64,000 nt of DNA from Nocardioides sp. Arc9.136 (GTDB lineage Bacteria > Actinomycetota > Actinomycetes > Propionibacteriales > Nocardioidaceae), in contig NZ_CP113431.1 of NCBI RefSeq assembly GCF_030506255.1, positions 868,001 through 932,000 on the forward strand, in the 5' to 3' direction. How positions within the stretch are numbered: position 1 is the first letter of the stretch; each line of letters opens with the position of its first letter. This document shows, one piece after another, positions 7,785 through 16,299 of the stretch. The notes under the pieces were generated by a model. It saw only the letters and a list, made by a program, of their open reading frames with translations. It made no database searches and had not been told where the DNA came from. The translations under genes were made by a program, and so were the position numbers.

Positions 7785-9202
7785 CCCCCACCGTCACCGC
7801 CGCCACCGCCGACCTGGTGGTGCTCGCCGCCGACGAGCTGGCCGAACCGGTCGCCGCCGGGTGGCAGCTGGTCACCGCCGCCCTGGTGGCGATCGCGCTG
7901 CTGGTCGTGCTGATCACCGTCGTCAAGCTCAACCCGTTCCTCGCGCTGATCCTCGGCGCCTTCACCGTCGGCATCGTGGCGGGGGAGAACATCCTCGACG
8001 TCCTGGAGTCCTTCACCACCGGCTTCGGGGACACGAGCGCGGGCGTGGGCATCCTGATCGCGCTCGGTGCGATGTTCGCCAAGCTGCTCGCCGACTCCGG
8101 CGGCGCCGACCAGATCGTCGACACGATCGTCGGGCGCAGCGGCCCCCGGTCGCTGCCGTGGGCGATGGCCGCGGTGGGCGCGCTCATCGGCCTGCCGATG
8201 TTCTTCGAGATCGGCCTGGTGCTGCTCATGCCGGTGATCTACCTCGTGGCGCGCCGCGCACAGGTCTCGCTGATCACGGTCGGGATCCCGGCCCTGGCCG
8301 GCCTCTCGGCCATGCACGGGCTGGTGCCGCCGCACCCCGGTCCGCTGACCGCCATCGACTACCTCGGCGCCGACCTGGGCGTCACGCTGGCGCTGGGCGT
8401 GCTGGTCGCGGTGCCGACCGTGATCGTCTCGGGTCCGCTGTTCGGCTCCCTGGCCGGCCGGTGGGTGGTGCTCGCCCCGCCGGACCGCTTCGACGTGCGC
8501 GACGACGAGGAGCGGGGCACGGCGGGGGACCGCCGCCCGACGTTCGCGGTCACGCTGCTCACCGTGCTGACGCCGGTCGCCCTGATGCTCGCCAAGGCGC
8601 TGGCCGACATCTTCATCGAGGACGAGGACCAGCTCCTGAGGCAGGTCCTCGACGTGCTCGGCGAGCCCCTCGTCGCCCTGCTGCTCGCCACGCTGCTCGC
8701 GATGGTCACCTTCGGCACGGCCCTCGGCACGCCGATGAAGGACGTCGGGAAGATCGTGGAGTCCTCCCTGCCGCCCATCGCCGGGATCATCCTCATCGTC
8801 GCGGCCGGCGGCGGCTTCAAGCAGGTGCTGGTCGACACGGGCATCGGCACGCTGCTCGCGGACTGGGCCCGCGACGGCAACATCCCCGTGCTGCTGCTGG
8901 CGTGGGTGCTCGCGGTGCTCATCCGGCTGGCGACGGGATCCGCGACCGTCGCCACGATCACGGCGAGCTCGCTGATGATCGGCCTGGTCGACGGCCTCTC
9001 CACGGGCGAGACCTCGCTCGTCGTGCTCGCCGTCGGTGCCGGCTCGGTGTTCTTCTCCCACGTCAACGACGCCGGGTTCTGGCTGGTCAAGGAGTACTTC
9101 GGGATGAGCGTCGGGCAGACGATCAGGACCTGGTCGCTGATGGAGACCGTCCTGTCGGTCTCCGGCCTCGTGTTCGTGCTGCTGCTCTCGCTGGTGATCT
9201 AG
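7781..9202 (+). CDS. gntP: gluconate:H+ symporter (GntP family)
   Basis: 473-residue polytopic membrane protein with about 12 hydrophobic segments. GntP-family signatures include NPFLALILGAF near residue 48, GLPMFFEIGLVLLMPV near 148, HGLVPPHPGPL near 185, ATGSATVATITA near 385 and HVNDAGFWLVKEYFGMS near 428. It imports gluconate with protons to feed the gluconokinase encoded just upstream, with which it overlaps by 4 bp; a GGGGGAAGGG ribosome site precedes the ATG. No GntR-type regulator is visible beside the pair. Confidence 0.95.
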   Translation: MTPTVTAATADLVVLAADELAEPVAAGWQLVTAALVAIALLVVLITVVKLNPFLALILGAFTVGIVAGENILDVLESFTTGFGDTSAGVGILIALGAMFAKLLADSGGADQIVDTIVGRSGPRSLPWAMAAVGALIGLPMFFEIGLVLLMPVIYLVARRAQVSLITVGIPALAGLSAMHGLVPPHPGPLTAIDYLGADLGVTLALGVLVAVPTVIVSGPLFGSLAGRWVVLAPPDRFDVRDDEERGTAGDRRPTFAVTLLTVLTPVALMLAKALADIFIEDEDQLLRQVLDVLGEPLVALLLATLLAMVTFGTALGTPMKDVGKIVESSLPPIAGIILIVAAGGGFKQVLVDTGIGTLLADWARDGNIPVLLLAWVLAVLIRLATGSATVATITASSLMIGLVDGLSTGETSLVVLAVGAGSVFFSHVNDAGFWLVKEYFGMSVGQTIRTWSLMETVLSVSGLVFVLLLSLVI

Positions 9203-9230
9203 CCCGGAGTCCGGACCACCCGCCGGGCCG

Positions 9231-9245
9231 GGTGTCTGCGACACC
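9231..9245. terminator. short hairpin after gntP
   Basis: Six-bp stem GGTGTC/GACACC with a TGC loop lies 29 bp after the gntP stop, next to another possible 6-bp stem at 9217-9234. There is no U-tract, as is usual for actinobacterial hairpin terminators. The stem is short, so confidence is low. Confidence 0.35.
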
Positions 9246-9266
9246 GGACGCGGGTACCAGCCGGTC

Positions 9267-9746
9267 ATGTCGATCCTGACCCTGGCCACGCGCACCGCCT
9301 CGGTGATCCGGCCGCAGGCCGTGCCGGTGCACGGGAGGCTCTTCCGCCGCGGCCTCGAGGAGCCGGTGGGGCACGCGTACTTCGACCAGCCGGGCACCGA
9401 CGACGTGGTGGTCACCGAGTCCCGGGAGGCCACCCTGCGTGGCCCGCAGGCGCTCGTGCACGGGCTGACGATCCGCGTCCCGCTCGTCGGGGGCCCGGAC
9501 CTCGACCTCGTGCTGGCCGCGACCACCTGGAGCCGGGTCAGCCGCCGGGTACGGCACGGGGAGCCCGGCCTGGAGTGGACGATGACCGGCGTGCTCGCCG
9601 CGCCGGGCGAGACCGACGACGGGGAGCCGCTGCTCGTCGCGGCCCGGATGGTCGGCGGGAACACCGCCGAGCTGGCCGTCGCCCGCCAGGGTCGACCGTG
9701 GCAGGAGCTCGGGTGCCTGATCATCAGCAACCGGGTGGCGGCCTGA
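9267..9746 (+). CDS. uncharacterised protein, short paralogue of 10662-11372 product
   Basis: 159 residues without signal peptide or membrane segment. A block HGRLFRRG...GTDDVVVTESRE...VHGLTIRVPL...DLDLVLA aligns with HPVGRVLRG...GSDDVVARESKG...IHGLAVKVPL...DLLLST of the 236-residue protein three genes downstream, so the two are paralogues. The ordering (early His-Gly, acidic DD-V, HGLA-K/R-P, DLLL-T) distantly recalls the catalase core fold, but no heme-ligand Tyr motif is clear. I cannot assign a function. Its last 34 bp overlap the DksA-like gene. Confidence 0.75.
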   Translation: MSILTLATRTASVIRPQAVPVHGRLFRRGLEEPVGHAYFDQPGTDDVVVTESREATLRGPQALVHGLTIRVPLVGGPDLDLVLAATTWSRVSRRVRHGEPGLEWTMTGVLAAPGETDDGEPLLVAARMVGGNTAELAVARQGRPWQELGCLIISNRVAA

Positions 9747-10117
9747 ACCCCCAGCCGCCCCCGTCCGCAGCCGGGTCGGAGTCCGCACCCGAGGCCGAGG
9801 CGCGGCTGCGGGCCGAGCACGCGCTGGTGGCCCGCCGGCTCGAGGCGCTGCAGGGGGACTACTCGGGCATGGTCGAGGCGTCCCGGGACACCAACGCCGA
9901 CGACGAGCACGACCCCGAGGGCGCGACGATCGCCTTCGAGCGCTCGCAGCTCGACACGCTCGTGCGGCAGGCCTCCGGTCGCCTCGCGGAGATCGAGGCG
10001 GCGCTGGCCCGGCTCGGCGAGGGCGCGTACGGCGTGTGCGAGGGCTGCGGCCGCCCCATCCCGCCCGAGCGGCTCGAGGTCCGGCCCGACGCCCGCCGCT
10101 GCGTCGCCTGCGGGTGA
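9713..10117 (+). CDS. DksA/TraR-type C4 zinc-finger protein
   Basis: 134 residues: a Pro/Ser-rich start, a long helical region with the acidic stretch DTNADDEHDPEG (where DksA carries its coiled-coil tip), then a C-terminal C4 finger with CEGCG and CVACG. This is the actinobacterial DksA/TraR family; some members bind RNA polymerase, but this is not shown here. The GTG at 9713 is chosen because AGGAG sits 5 nt upstream (9703-9707), even though it overlaps the preceding gene by 34 bp. No later start offers as good a ribosome site. Confidence 0.82.
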   Translation: MPDHQQPGGGLNPQPPPSAAGSESAPEAEARLRAEHALVARRLEALQGDYSGMVEASRDTNADDEHDPEGATIAFERSQLDTLVRQASGRLAEIEAALARLGEGAYGVCEGCGRPIPPERLEVRPDARRCVACG

Positions 10118-10122
10118 GCCCG

Positions 10123-10665
10123 ATGAGCGCCGCCGACCCCGCCGCACCGGCACGGCTCGAGCTCGTGCTGATGGCCGACACGCACCTGCCCAAGCGGGCC
10201 AAGGACCTGCCCGCCGAGCTCTGGGCCGCGGTCGAGGCCGCCGACGTGGTGGTCCACGCCGGCGACTGGGTCGACGAGGCCACGCTGGACCGGCTCGAGG
10301 AGCGCTCGCGTCGGCTCGTCGCGTGCTGGGGCAACAACGACGGGCCGGGGCTGCGGGCCCGGCTCCCCGAGGTCGCGCGGGTCGAGCTCGGCGGCGTCCG
10401 GCTCGGAGTCGTCCACGAGACCGGCGGCCGGGCCGGCCGCGAGGCGCGAGCCGACGCGGCGTACCCCGACCTCGACGTGCTCGTCTTCGGCCACAGCCAC
10501 ATCCCCTGGGACACCACGACGCCCGGAGGGCTCCGCCTGCTGAACCCCGGCTCGCCGACCGACCGGCGGCGCCAGCCGCACTGCACCTACCTCACCGCCC
10601 ACGTGGCGGACGGCGTCCTCGGCGACGTCGTCCTCCACCGACTCCCTCCCCGGAGGCCCTCGTGA
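10123..10665 (+). CDS. metallophosphoesterase (YfcE/MJ0936-like)
   Basis: 180-residue calcineurin-type phosphoesterase with the metal-ligand motifs in order: ADTHLPKR (D-x-H) near residue 18, GDWVDE near 47, GNND near 68, HE near 97, and GHSH near 126. The length matches the YfcE phosphodiesterase group. The substrate is unknown. It lies 5 bp after the zinc-finger gene and overlaps the next gene by GTGA. Confidence 0.9.
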   Translation: MSAADPAAPARLELVLMADTHLPKRAKDLPAELWAAVEAADVVVHAGDWVDEATLDRLEERSRRLVACWGNNDGPGLRARLPEVARVELGGVRLGVVHETGGRAGREARADAAYPDLDVLVFGHSHIPWDTTTPGGLRLLNPGSPTDRRRQPHCTYLTAHVADGVLGDVVLHRLPPRRPS

Positions 10666-11372
10666 CCACGCCCAGCCCGCTCGCCGTGCTCCCCGCCCGC
10701 GTCGGTGGTGCCGTCATCGCCACCGCCGTCCGCGGCCTCGCCGCGGCCCGCCCCGCCGAGAAGCCGATGCACCCGGTGGGCCGGGTGCTCCGCGGACGGC
10801 TCGAGCGGCACGGTCTCGAGCCGGGGATCGGCGTGCCGTTCGTCGACGACGCGGGTTCCGACGACGTCGTGGCCCGGGAGTCCAAGGGGATCGGGCTGCC
10901 GCCGGGCCTCCCCGACATTCACGGGCTGGCCGTCAAGGTGCCGCTGGGCGGTGCGGGCGTCGACGACCTCCTCGCCGACCCGGTCGAGGGCGGCACGCAG
11001 CACGCGGACCTGTTGCTGTCGACCAACGGCTGGGGGCCGGTGGCCCGGTTCCTCGTGCTCCCGTCGGCCGGCATGACCACGCGACCGCTGACCACCCTGT
11101 TCCCCTACCGGGGGCCCCGCGGGGCGGTGCTCATCGGTGCGCGGTACGTCGCCGAGCACCACGCGCAGCTCGCGGTGGCGGGCCTGCGGTCGGACTGGCA
11201 GGTCTTCGCCGACCTCCACCTCGAGGCGCCCGAGCCGGGGACCGAGCATGCCGACGACCCGGACCTGGAGTTCGACGCGGTGCTCAACGAGCTGCCGGGC
11301 CTGCCGAACTACGAGTGGGTGCGACGGGTGCGCGCCCCGTCGTACGCGATCGCCCGCCGCTCCCGCCGCTAG
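10662..11372 (+). CDS. uncharacterised protein, longer paralogue of 9267-9746 product
   Basis: 236 residues; starts GTG overlapping the phosphoesterase stop. It shares the block HPVGRVLRG, GSDDVVARESKG, HGLAVKVP and DLLLST with the 159-residue protein upstream, and adds RFLVLPSA, LTTLFPYRGP and a C-terminal RAPSYAIARRSRR. The overall order is loosely reminiscent of catalase-like heme proteins (LPSY-like C-terminus), but this is a remote impression and not an assignment. The stop codon TAG shares a CTAG with the stop of the convergent gene at 11369. Confidence 0.75.
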   Translation: MTTPSPLAVLPARVGGAVIATAVRGLAAARPAEKPMHPVGRVLRGRLERHGLEPGIGVPFVDDAGSDDVVARESKGIGLPPGLPDIHGLAVKVPLGGAGVDDLLADPVEGGTQHADLLLSTNGWGPVARFLVLPSAGMTTRPLTTLFPYRGPRGAVLIGARYVAEHHAQLAVAGLRSDWQVFADLHLEAPEPGTEHADDPDLEFDAVLNELPGLPNYEWVRRVRAPSYAIARRSRR

Positions 11373-12064
11373 AGCGACCAGCCGTAGCGGCTGGTCGGCA
11401 CCAGGTCGAGGTCGCGGTCGGCGCCGAACCGGCCGACGCTGGCCATCATCCGCTCCATCCGCGACCGCAGCTCGTCGGCGTCCCCGCCGCTGCCGTAGAA
11501 CGCGTGCAGGTCGCCCACCGCGGCCATGGGGAACAGCTCCTCCACGATCGCGCTGACGTACGTCGCGTCCTCGGTGACAGGGCGGAGGACGAGGTTCTGG
11601 ACGTACCCGAAGGTCCCCTGCGTCTCGATCGCCACCGGCGTGTGGTCCACCAGCCACCGGTGCCGCCACTCGTCGACGTCGAGCTCGGCCGGTCGCCGCA
11701 GCACCGCGACGTTGGCGAGGGCCTCGGCCCGGCGGCCGTCGGCCACCTCCGGCGGCGCCAGCGGGAGCCGCTCCTCGACCTCCCAGCCGTCGAGCGTCGC
11801 GCCCGCGACGGCGGCGGCCAGGACGTCGACCACCGCGGCGGTCCCGCCGGCGGCCCACACCGACACCACGGCCCGCACCGGTGCGGCCGGGCCGGGGATC
11901 CGCAGGGCGGCCGCCACGGGCTCGTCGTCGAGGTTCACCTGCAGCCGGCTCGCGCCGGCCGCGGCGAGCTGGCCGCGCAGGCCGTCCTCGAGGAGCTCGG
12001 CGAGCGGCGCGTCCTCGCCCCGCACCAGGAACATCAGCTTCGTCAGGTCGGGCACCGTGGTCAC
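11369..12064 (-). CDS. EthD-domain-like protein
   Basis: 231 residues, soluble. Two ferredoxin-like halves are suggested: TKLMFLVRGED at the start and LANVAVLRRPAELDVDEWRHRWLVDHTPVA around residue 120, the latter typical of EthD/NIPSNAP-like dimeric alpha+beta-barrel proteins. It ends with GRFGADRDLDLVPTSRYGWSL. The GTG at 12064 is taken as start; another GTG lies three codons on. It follows the unknown gene at 12084-12509 by 19 bp on the same strand. The function is unknown. Confidence 0.72.
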   Translation of the reverse strand: MTTVPDLTKLMFLVRGEDAPLAELLEDGLRGQLAAAGASRLQVNLDDEPVAAALRIPGPAAPVRAVVSVWAAGGTAAVVDVLAAAVAGATLDGWEVEERLPLAPPEVADGRRAEALANVAVLRRPAELDVDEWRHRWLVDHTPVAIETQGTFGYVQNLVLRPVTEDATYVSAIVEELFPMAAVGDLHAFYGSGGDADELRSRMERMMASVGRFGADRDLDLVPTSRYGWSL

Positions 12065-12083
12065 CGCCGGACCGTAGCCAGCC

Positions 12084-12509
12084 TCAGGCCCCCGCGGGAA
12101 GGGCCGGCTCGTCCACCGGGAGGGGGAGCACGTCGACGTCGGTGGCGAGGTGGACCACCTCGGACCGGAGACCGGCCACCTGCGCCGCGGCCAGGAGCGT
12201 CCGTGCCCAGGCCCGGTCGTCGTCGTCGGCGAGGCCCGCGCCCGGCCGCGAGCGCAGGAAGGCCACGCGGACGCCCGGGGGCAGCGCGCCCCGCACCAGG
12301 CCGGCGAGCAGCTCACCCAGCCGGTCGGCGCCGCCCGGCGGAGGCGGGCCGCCGCAGTCCTCGATCTCGGTCAGGTGCGGGAGGGGCCGGTCGTCGGGGC
12401 CGACCAGCATCAGCCAGGTGCTGGTCCGCGTCCAGCCGAGCGGGCGCATCAGGGAGCGCCACGCCTGCTCGACGTCGGCCTGGGTCACGATCACGGGTGC
12501 GTAGGTCAT
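12084..12509 (-). CDS. conserved hypothetical protein
   Basis: 141-residue soluble protein beginning MTYAPVIVTQADVEQAWRSLM, with STWLMLVGPDDRPLPHLTEIE, a Pro/Gly loop, and a second half (VRVAFLRSRPG, DDRAWARTLLAAA, VHLATDVDVLPLP). The strand-helix alternation suggests one alpha/beta domain. I do not recognise the family. It lies upstream of, and may be co-transcribed with, the EthD-like gene. Confidence 0.7.
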   Translation of the reverse strand: MTYAPVIVTQADVEQAWRSLMRPLGWTRTSTWLMLVGPDDRPLPHLTEIEDCGGPPPPGGADRLGELLAGLVRGALPPGVRVAFLRSRPGAGLADDDDRAWARTLLAAAQVAGLRSEVVHLATDVDVLPLPVDEPALPAGA

Positions 12510-12548
12510 GACGACCACCCTGCTGCGCGCCGCCGCCCGGAGAGGCGG

Positions 12549-12571
12549 TCCTCCCCAGGACCAGGGGAGGA
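12549..12571 (-). terminator. hairpin after glgA
   Basis: Eight-bp stem (TCCTCCCC against GGGGAGGA) with a 7-nt loop, 40 bp past the glgA stop on the minus strand. GC-rich and without a U-tract, as usual for this genome type. It separates glgA from the hypothetical gene at 12084-12509. Confidence 0.5.
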
Positions 12572-12610
12572 GGCCGGCCGACGGCGCCCTGTGGACGGAT
12601 GGTGGGCCGG

Positions 12611-13798
12611 TCAGGCGACCGAGCGGTAGAGCTCGAGGGTCCGCTCGGCGATCGCGTCCCAGCCGAAGGCGGCCTGCGCCCGTGCCCGCCCGGCCCGGCC
12701 CATGGTCGCGGCGCGGTCGGGATCGGTGACGACCTCGGTCAGCGCGGCCGCGAGGTCGGCGACGTACCGCTCGGGGTCGACGGGGGTGCCGGTCCCGTCG
12801 GTGGCCTGCTCGATCGGCACGAGAAGCCCCGTCTCGCCGTGCACGACGACCTCCGGGATGCCGCCGGTCGCGGTCGCCACGACGGCTGTCTCGCAGGCCA
12901 TCGCCTCGAGGTTGACGATGCCGAGCGGCTCGTAGACCGAGGGGCAGGCGAACACCGTCGCGGCGGACAGCAGCGCGACGACGTCCGCGCGGGGCAGCAT
13001 GTCGCGGATCCACACCACGCCGGTGCGCGCGGCCTGCAGGTCGTCGACCAGGGCGACGACCTCGGCCTCGATGGCGGGGGTGTCCGGCGCGCCGGCGCAG
13101 AGCACGACCTGGACGTCGGGCGGGAGCTGGGCGACGGCGCGGAGGAACCAGGGCAGCCCCTTCTGCCGGGTGATCCGCCCGACGAAGACCACCGAGGGGC
13201 GGTCCGGGTCGACGCCGAGCGCACGCACCCGGTCCGGGTCGTCGACCGGCGACCAGAGCGCGGTGTCGATGCCGTTGTGGACGACGTGCACGCGGCCGGG
13301 GTCGACGGCGGGGTACGCCGCCAGCACGTCGTCCCGCATGGCGCGGGAGACCGCGACGACCGCCGCCGCGGACTCGTACGCCGTCCGCTCGGCCCAGCCG
13401 GACACGGCGTACCCGCCGCCGAGCTGCTCGGCCTTCCACGGGCGCAGCGGCTCCAGCGAGTGGGCGGTGACGACGTGCGGGACGCCGTGCAGCAGACCGG
13501 CCAGGTGGCCCGCGAGGTTGGCGTACCAGGTGTGGGAGTGCACCAGGTCGGCACCGGCGCACGCGTCGGCGATGGCGAGGTCGACGCCGAGGGTCCGCAG
13601 CGCGGCGTTGGCCCCGGCGAGCTCGGCCGGCTCGGCGTACGACGCCGTCCCCGGCTCGTCCCGCGGGGCCCCGAAGGCGTGGACCCGGGCGGTGACGTCG
13701 TCGCGGCGGCGCAGTGCCCGGACCAGCTCGGCGACGTGCACGCCGGCCCCGCCGTAGATCTCGGGCGGGTACTCCTTGGTCAGCACGTCGACTCGCAT
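12611..13798 (-). CDS. glgA: glycogen synthase / alpha-glucosyltransferase (corynebacterial GlgA type)
   Basis: 395-residue GT4-family glycosyltransferase. The N-terminal domain starts [25 protein letters not shown], with HTWYAN and [12 protein letters not shown]; the C-terminal nucleotide-sugar domain has [11 protein letters not shown], and the E-x7-E motif within [21 protein letters not shown]. The K-E-Y-P-P-x-x-Y-G-G-A-G start is characteristic of the actinobacterial GlgA/GlgM group, which uses ADP-glucose to extend glucan or make maltose-1-phosphate. It is divergent from glgC over a 60-bp gap, so the pair covers ADP-glucose synthesis and use. Choice between GlgA and GlgM activity cannot be made from sequence alone. 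Confidence 0.92.
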   Translation of the reverse strand: MRVDVLTKEYPPEIYGGAGVHVAELVRALRRRDDVTARVHAFGAPRDEPGTASYAEPAELAGANAALRTLGVDLAIADACAGADLVHSHTWYANLAGHLAGLLHGVPHVVTAHSLEPLRPWKAEQLGGGYAVSGWAERTAYESAAAVVAVSRAMRDDVLAAYPAVDPGRVHVVHNGIDTALWSPVDDPDRVRALGVDPDRPSVVFVGRITRQKGLPWFLRAVAQLPPDVQVVLCAGAPDTPAIEAEVVALVDDLQAARTGVVWIRDMLPRADVVALLSAATVFACPSVYEPLGIVNLEAMACETAVVATATGGIPEVVVHGETGLLVPIEQATDGTGTPVDPERYVADLAAALTEVVTDPDRAATMGRAGRARAQAAFGWDAIAERTLELYRSVA

Positions 13799-13858
13799 CC
13801 CCCGAACCTAGCGTCGTGGGGGAGCCGGTGGTCCCCGCGCACGGCTACGGTGAGCGGC

Positions 13859-15118
13859 ATGAGCGCGCCGCCTGCTGCCAAGGCCCGTCCCAAGGTCCTC
13901 GCGATCGTCCTGGCCGGCGGCGAGGGCAAGCGGTTGATGCCGCTCACGGCCGACCGGGCGAAGCCGGCCGTGCCGTTCGCGGGGATCTACCGGCTCATCG
14001 ACTTCGCGCTGTCGAACGTCGTCAACTCCGGCTACCTCAAGGTCGTCGTGCTGACGCAGTACAAGTCCCACAGCCTCGACCGGCACGTCACCCAGACCTG
14101 GCGGATGTCGACGATGCTCGGCAACTACGTCACCCCGGTGCCGGCCCAGCAGCGCGTCGGCAAGCACTGGTACCTCGGCAGCGGCGATGCGATCTTCCAA
14201 TCGCTGAACCTGATCAAGGACGAGAAGCCCGACATCGTCGTGGTGGTCGGTGCCGACCACGTCTACCGGATGGACTTCTCCCAGATGGTGGCCCAGCACG
14301 TCGAGAGCGGCGCCGCCTGCACGGTCGCGGCGATCCGCCAGCCGATCGGGCTGGCCGACCAGTTCGGGGTGATCGAGGTCGACCCGGCGTCCCCCTCGCG
14401 GATCCGGGACTTCCGCGAGAAGCCGGGCGACCCCGTCGGGCTGCCCGACTCCCCGGGCGAGGTGCTGGCCTCGATGGGCAACTACGTCTTCGACGCCGAC
14501 GCCCTGGTCGAGGCGGTGACCCGCGACGCCACCACGACCGGCTCGCAGCACGACATGGGCGGCGACATCGTGCCCGCCTTCGTGCGCCGCGCGCAGGCCG
14601 GCGTCTACGACTACAAGGACAACGTGGTGCCCGGCGCGACCGACCGGGACCGCGGCTACTGGCGAGACGTCGGCACCATCGGCTCCTTCTACGCCGCCCA
14701 CATGGACGTCGTGTCGCCGCTGCCGGTGTTCAACCTCTACAACTTCGAGTGGCCGATCTACACCTCCTACGGCCCGCAGCCGCCCGCGAAGGTGGTCCAG
14801 GGCGCGGACGGCTCACCGGCCCGCGTCGACGAGGCGGTGCTCTCCCCGGGCACGGTCGTCAGCGGCGGCACCGTCACCCGCTCCGTGTTGTCCCCGGCGG
14901 TCGGCGTCGGGGCCGGCGCGACCGTCGAGGGGTCGGTGCTGATGCAGGGGGTCCGGGTGGGTGCCGGCGCGGTGGTGCGCAACGCGATCCTCGACAAGAA
15001 CGTCGTCGTGCCGGCCGGCGCCCGGCTCGGGGTCGACGCCGAGGAGGACCGGGCCCGCGGCTTCCACGTCGAGGACGGGCTCGTGGTCCTCGGCAAGGAC
15101 CAGGCGTTCCCCGGCTGA
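13859..15118 (+). CDS. glgC: glucose-1-phosphate adenylyltransferase
   Basis: 419 residues. The nucleotidyltransferase start [18 protein letters not shown] is near residue 14, followed by [53 protein letters not shown] and YWRDVGTI, with a C-terminal left-handed beta-helix of hexapeptide repeats. This is the complete GlgC signature; it makes ADP-glucose from ATP and glucose-1-phosphate. The ATG at 13859 faces glgA divergently. Family enzymes are allosterically controlled by glycolytic intermediates. Confidence 0.97.
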   Translation: MSAPPAAKARPKVLAIVLAGGEGKRLMPLTADRAKPAVPFAGIYRLIDFALSNVVNSGYLKVVVLTQYKSHSLDRHVTQTWRMSTMLGNYVTPVPAQQRVGKHWYLGSGDAIFQSLNLIKDEKPDIVVVVGADHVYRMDFSQMVAQHVESGAACTVAAIRQPIGLADQFGVIEVDPASPSRIRDFREKPGDPVGLPDSPGEVLASMGNYVFDADALVEAVTRDATTTGSQHDMGGDIVPAFVRRAQAGVYDYKDNVVPGATDRDRGYWRDVGTIGSFYAAHMDVVSPLPVFNLYNFEWPIYTSYGPQPPAKVVQGADGSPARVDEAVLSPGTVVSGGTVTRSVLSPAVGVGAGATVEGSVLMQGVRVGAGAVVRNAILDKNVVVPAGARLGVDAEEDRARGFHVEDGLVVLGKDQAFPG

Positions 15119-15131
15119 GCCGGCAGCGGCC

Positions 15132-15725
15132 TCAGCCGGTGAGGACGCCCGCGGCCCGCGCGGGTGTTGCGTACGCCTCGGCCAGGGACGCGACGGTCTC
15201 GTGGGCGTTGAGGCCGCTCGGGTTGGGCACGACCCACAGCTCGGCGTCGGCCATCGGCTCCGGCTGCCGGCCCGGGACCGCCTTGGGCAGGCCGAAGGCC
15301 GCCCGGTACGCCGTGATGCCGGCGACCGCCACGACGCGCGGCCGGGCACGGCGCACCGTCTCGACCAGCTGGACGCCGCCCGCGCGGTACTCCTCGGCGG
15401 TGAGCTCGGAGGCCTTGGCCGTGGCGCGCCGGACGACGTTGGTGATGCCGATGCCGCGGGCGCGCAGGTGGTCGCGGTCGTCTTCGGTCATGCCGGCGGC
15501 CGGGTCGATCGGGCGCTCGATGACACCGGCGCGCAGCAGCGCGGGGTAGAAGCGGTTCCCCGGGTGGGCGAAATGGGTCTGCGTCGCGGCCGTCCACAGC
15601 CCGGGGTTGATGCCGACGAAGAGCAGCCGCAGCGCGGGCCCGTCCGGCCCGGGCAGCAGGTCGGGGACCTCGCGGTCCCGGAAGGACTCCAGCTCGGCGC
15701 GGGTGAAGCTGCGGGCGGACGGCAC
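15132..15725 (-). CDS. mug: G/U mismatch-specific DNA glycosylase
   Basis: 197-residue uracil-DNA-glycosylase-superfamily protein. The Mug signatures are LLFVGINPGLWTAATQTHFAHPGNRFYPAL near residue 35 (GINPG with the Asn of motif 1) and VVPNPSGLNAH near 165 (motif 2, NPSGLN). It removes uracil or ethenocytosine from mispairs in DNA. The GTG at 15725 is the likely start; the open frame upstream is composition-biased and overlaps another gene. It converges on glgC with a 13-bp gap. Confidence 0.9.
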   Translation of the reverse strand: MPSARSFTRAELESFRDREVPDLLPGPDGPALRLLFVGINPGLWTAATQTHFAHPGNRFYPALLRAGVIERPIDPAAGMTEDDRDHLRARGIGITNVVRRATAKASELTAEEYRAGGVQLVETVRRARPRVVAVAGITAYRAAFGLPKAVPGRQPEPMADAELWVVPNPSGLNAHETVASLAEAYATPARAAGVLTG

Positions 15726-15804
15726 AGCGGCAGGATGCCAGCGGCCGCCCCCCGCTCGTGAGGTGGCCCGGGAACGGCGTGGGCCTCCCCGGCGTCCCAC
15801 CGAC

Positions 15805-16299
15805 GTGCGCCCGCTGCCCCGGCCCCTCCACGCGACCTCCGCCGCGACGGTCCTCGCTGCCGTCCTGCTGTCCGGTTGCGGCGGGGCGGAGGAGGCGCCG
15901 GACCCGGCCGCCACCACCACCGCCGGGGGTGTGGCGCCGCCGCGGGTCGAGCTGGTCACCGGTGCCGGCGCGGGCGGGTCGGTGGGCGACGTGGCGGTGC
16001 CGGTGACCGAGCCGGAGGCGATGGAGGACTTCGTGGCCGGGCTCGAGCCGGCGTACGCCGCGCGGCTGCGCGAGCGGGTGGGCGAGCTGCGGTCGGGAGG
16101 GACCGAGGAGCGGCTCCCGACGGTCCTCGCGCAGGTCGTCGCGGTCGGCTGCGAGCCGGCGACGTCGGCGCGGCTGGTGGGCGGCGCCTTCGAGGTCGTC
16201 GTGCCCCGGTCGACCGTCGAGTGCCGGGTGGCGGTCACGACCGTCGCGCTGGCGGTCGCGCCGGACGCCCGGCCGGCTCAGCCGCGCGGCGGGGTGTAG
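15805..16299 (+). CDS. putative lipoprotein, function unknown
   Basis: 164 residues from the GTG at 15805: a short Arg/Pro start, hydrophobic stretch ATVLAAVLLSGC with a lipobox Cys near residue 22, an Ala/Thr/Pro linker, and a small domain with two later Cys residues (VGCEPATSA, STVECRVAV) that could form a disulfide. No family is recognised. The last 22 bp overlap the convergent phosphodiester glycosidase gene. Confidence 0.7.
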   Translation: MRPLPRPLHATSAATVLAAVLLSGCGGAEEAPDPAATTTAGGVAPPRVELVTGAGAGGSVGDVAVPVTEPEAMEDFVAGLEPAYAARLRERVGELRSGGTEERLPTVLAQVVAVGCEPATSARLVGGAFEVVVPRSTVECRVAVTTVALAVAPDARPAQPRGGV

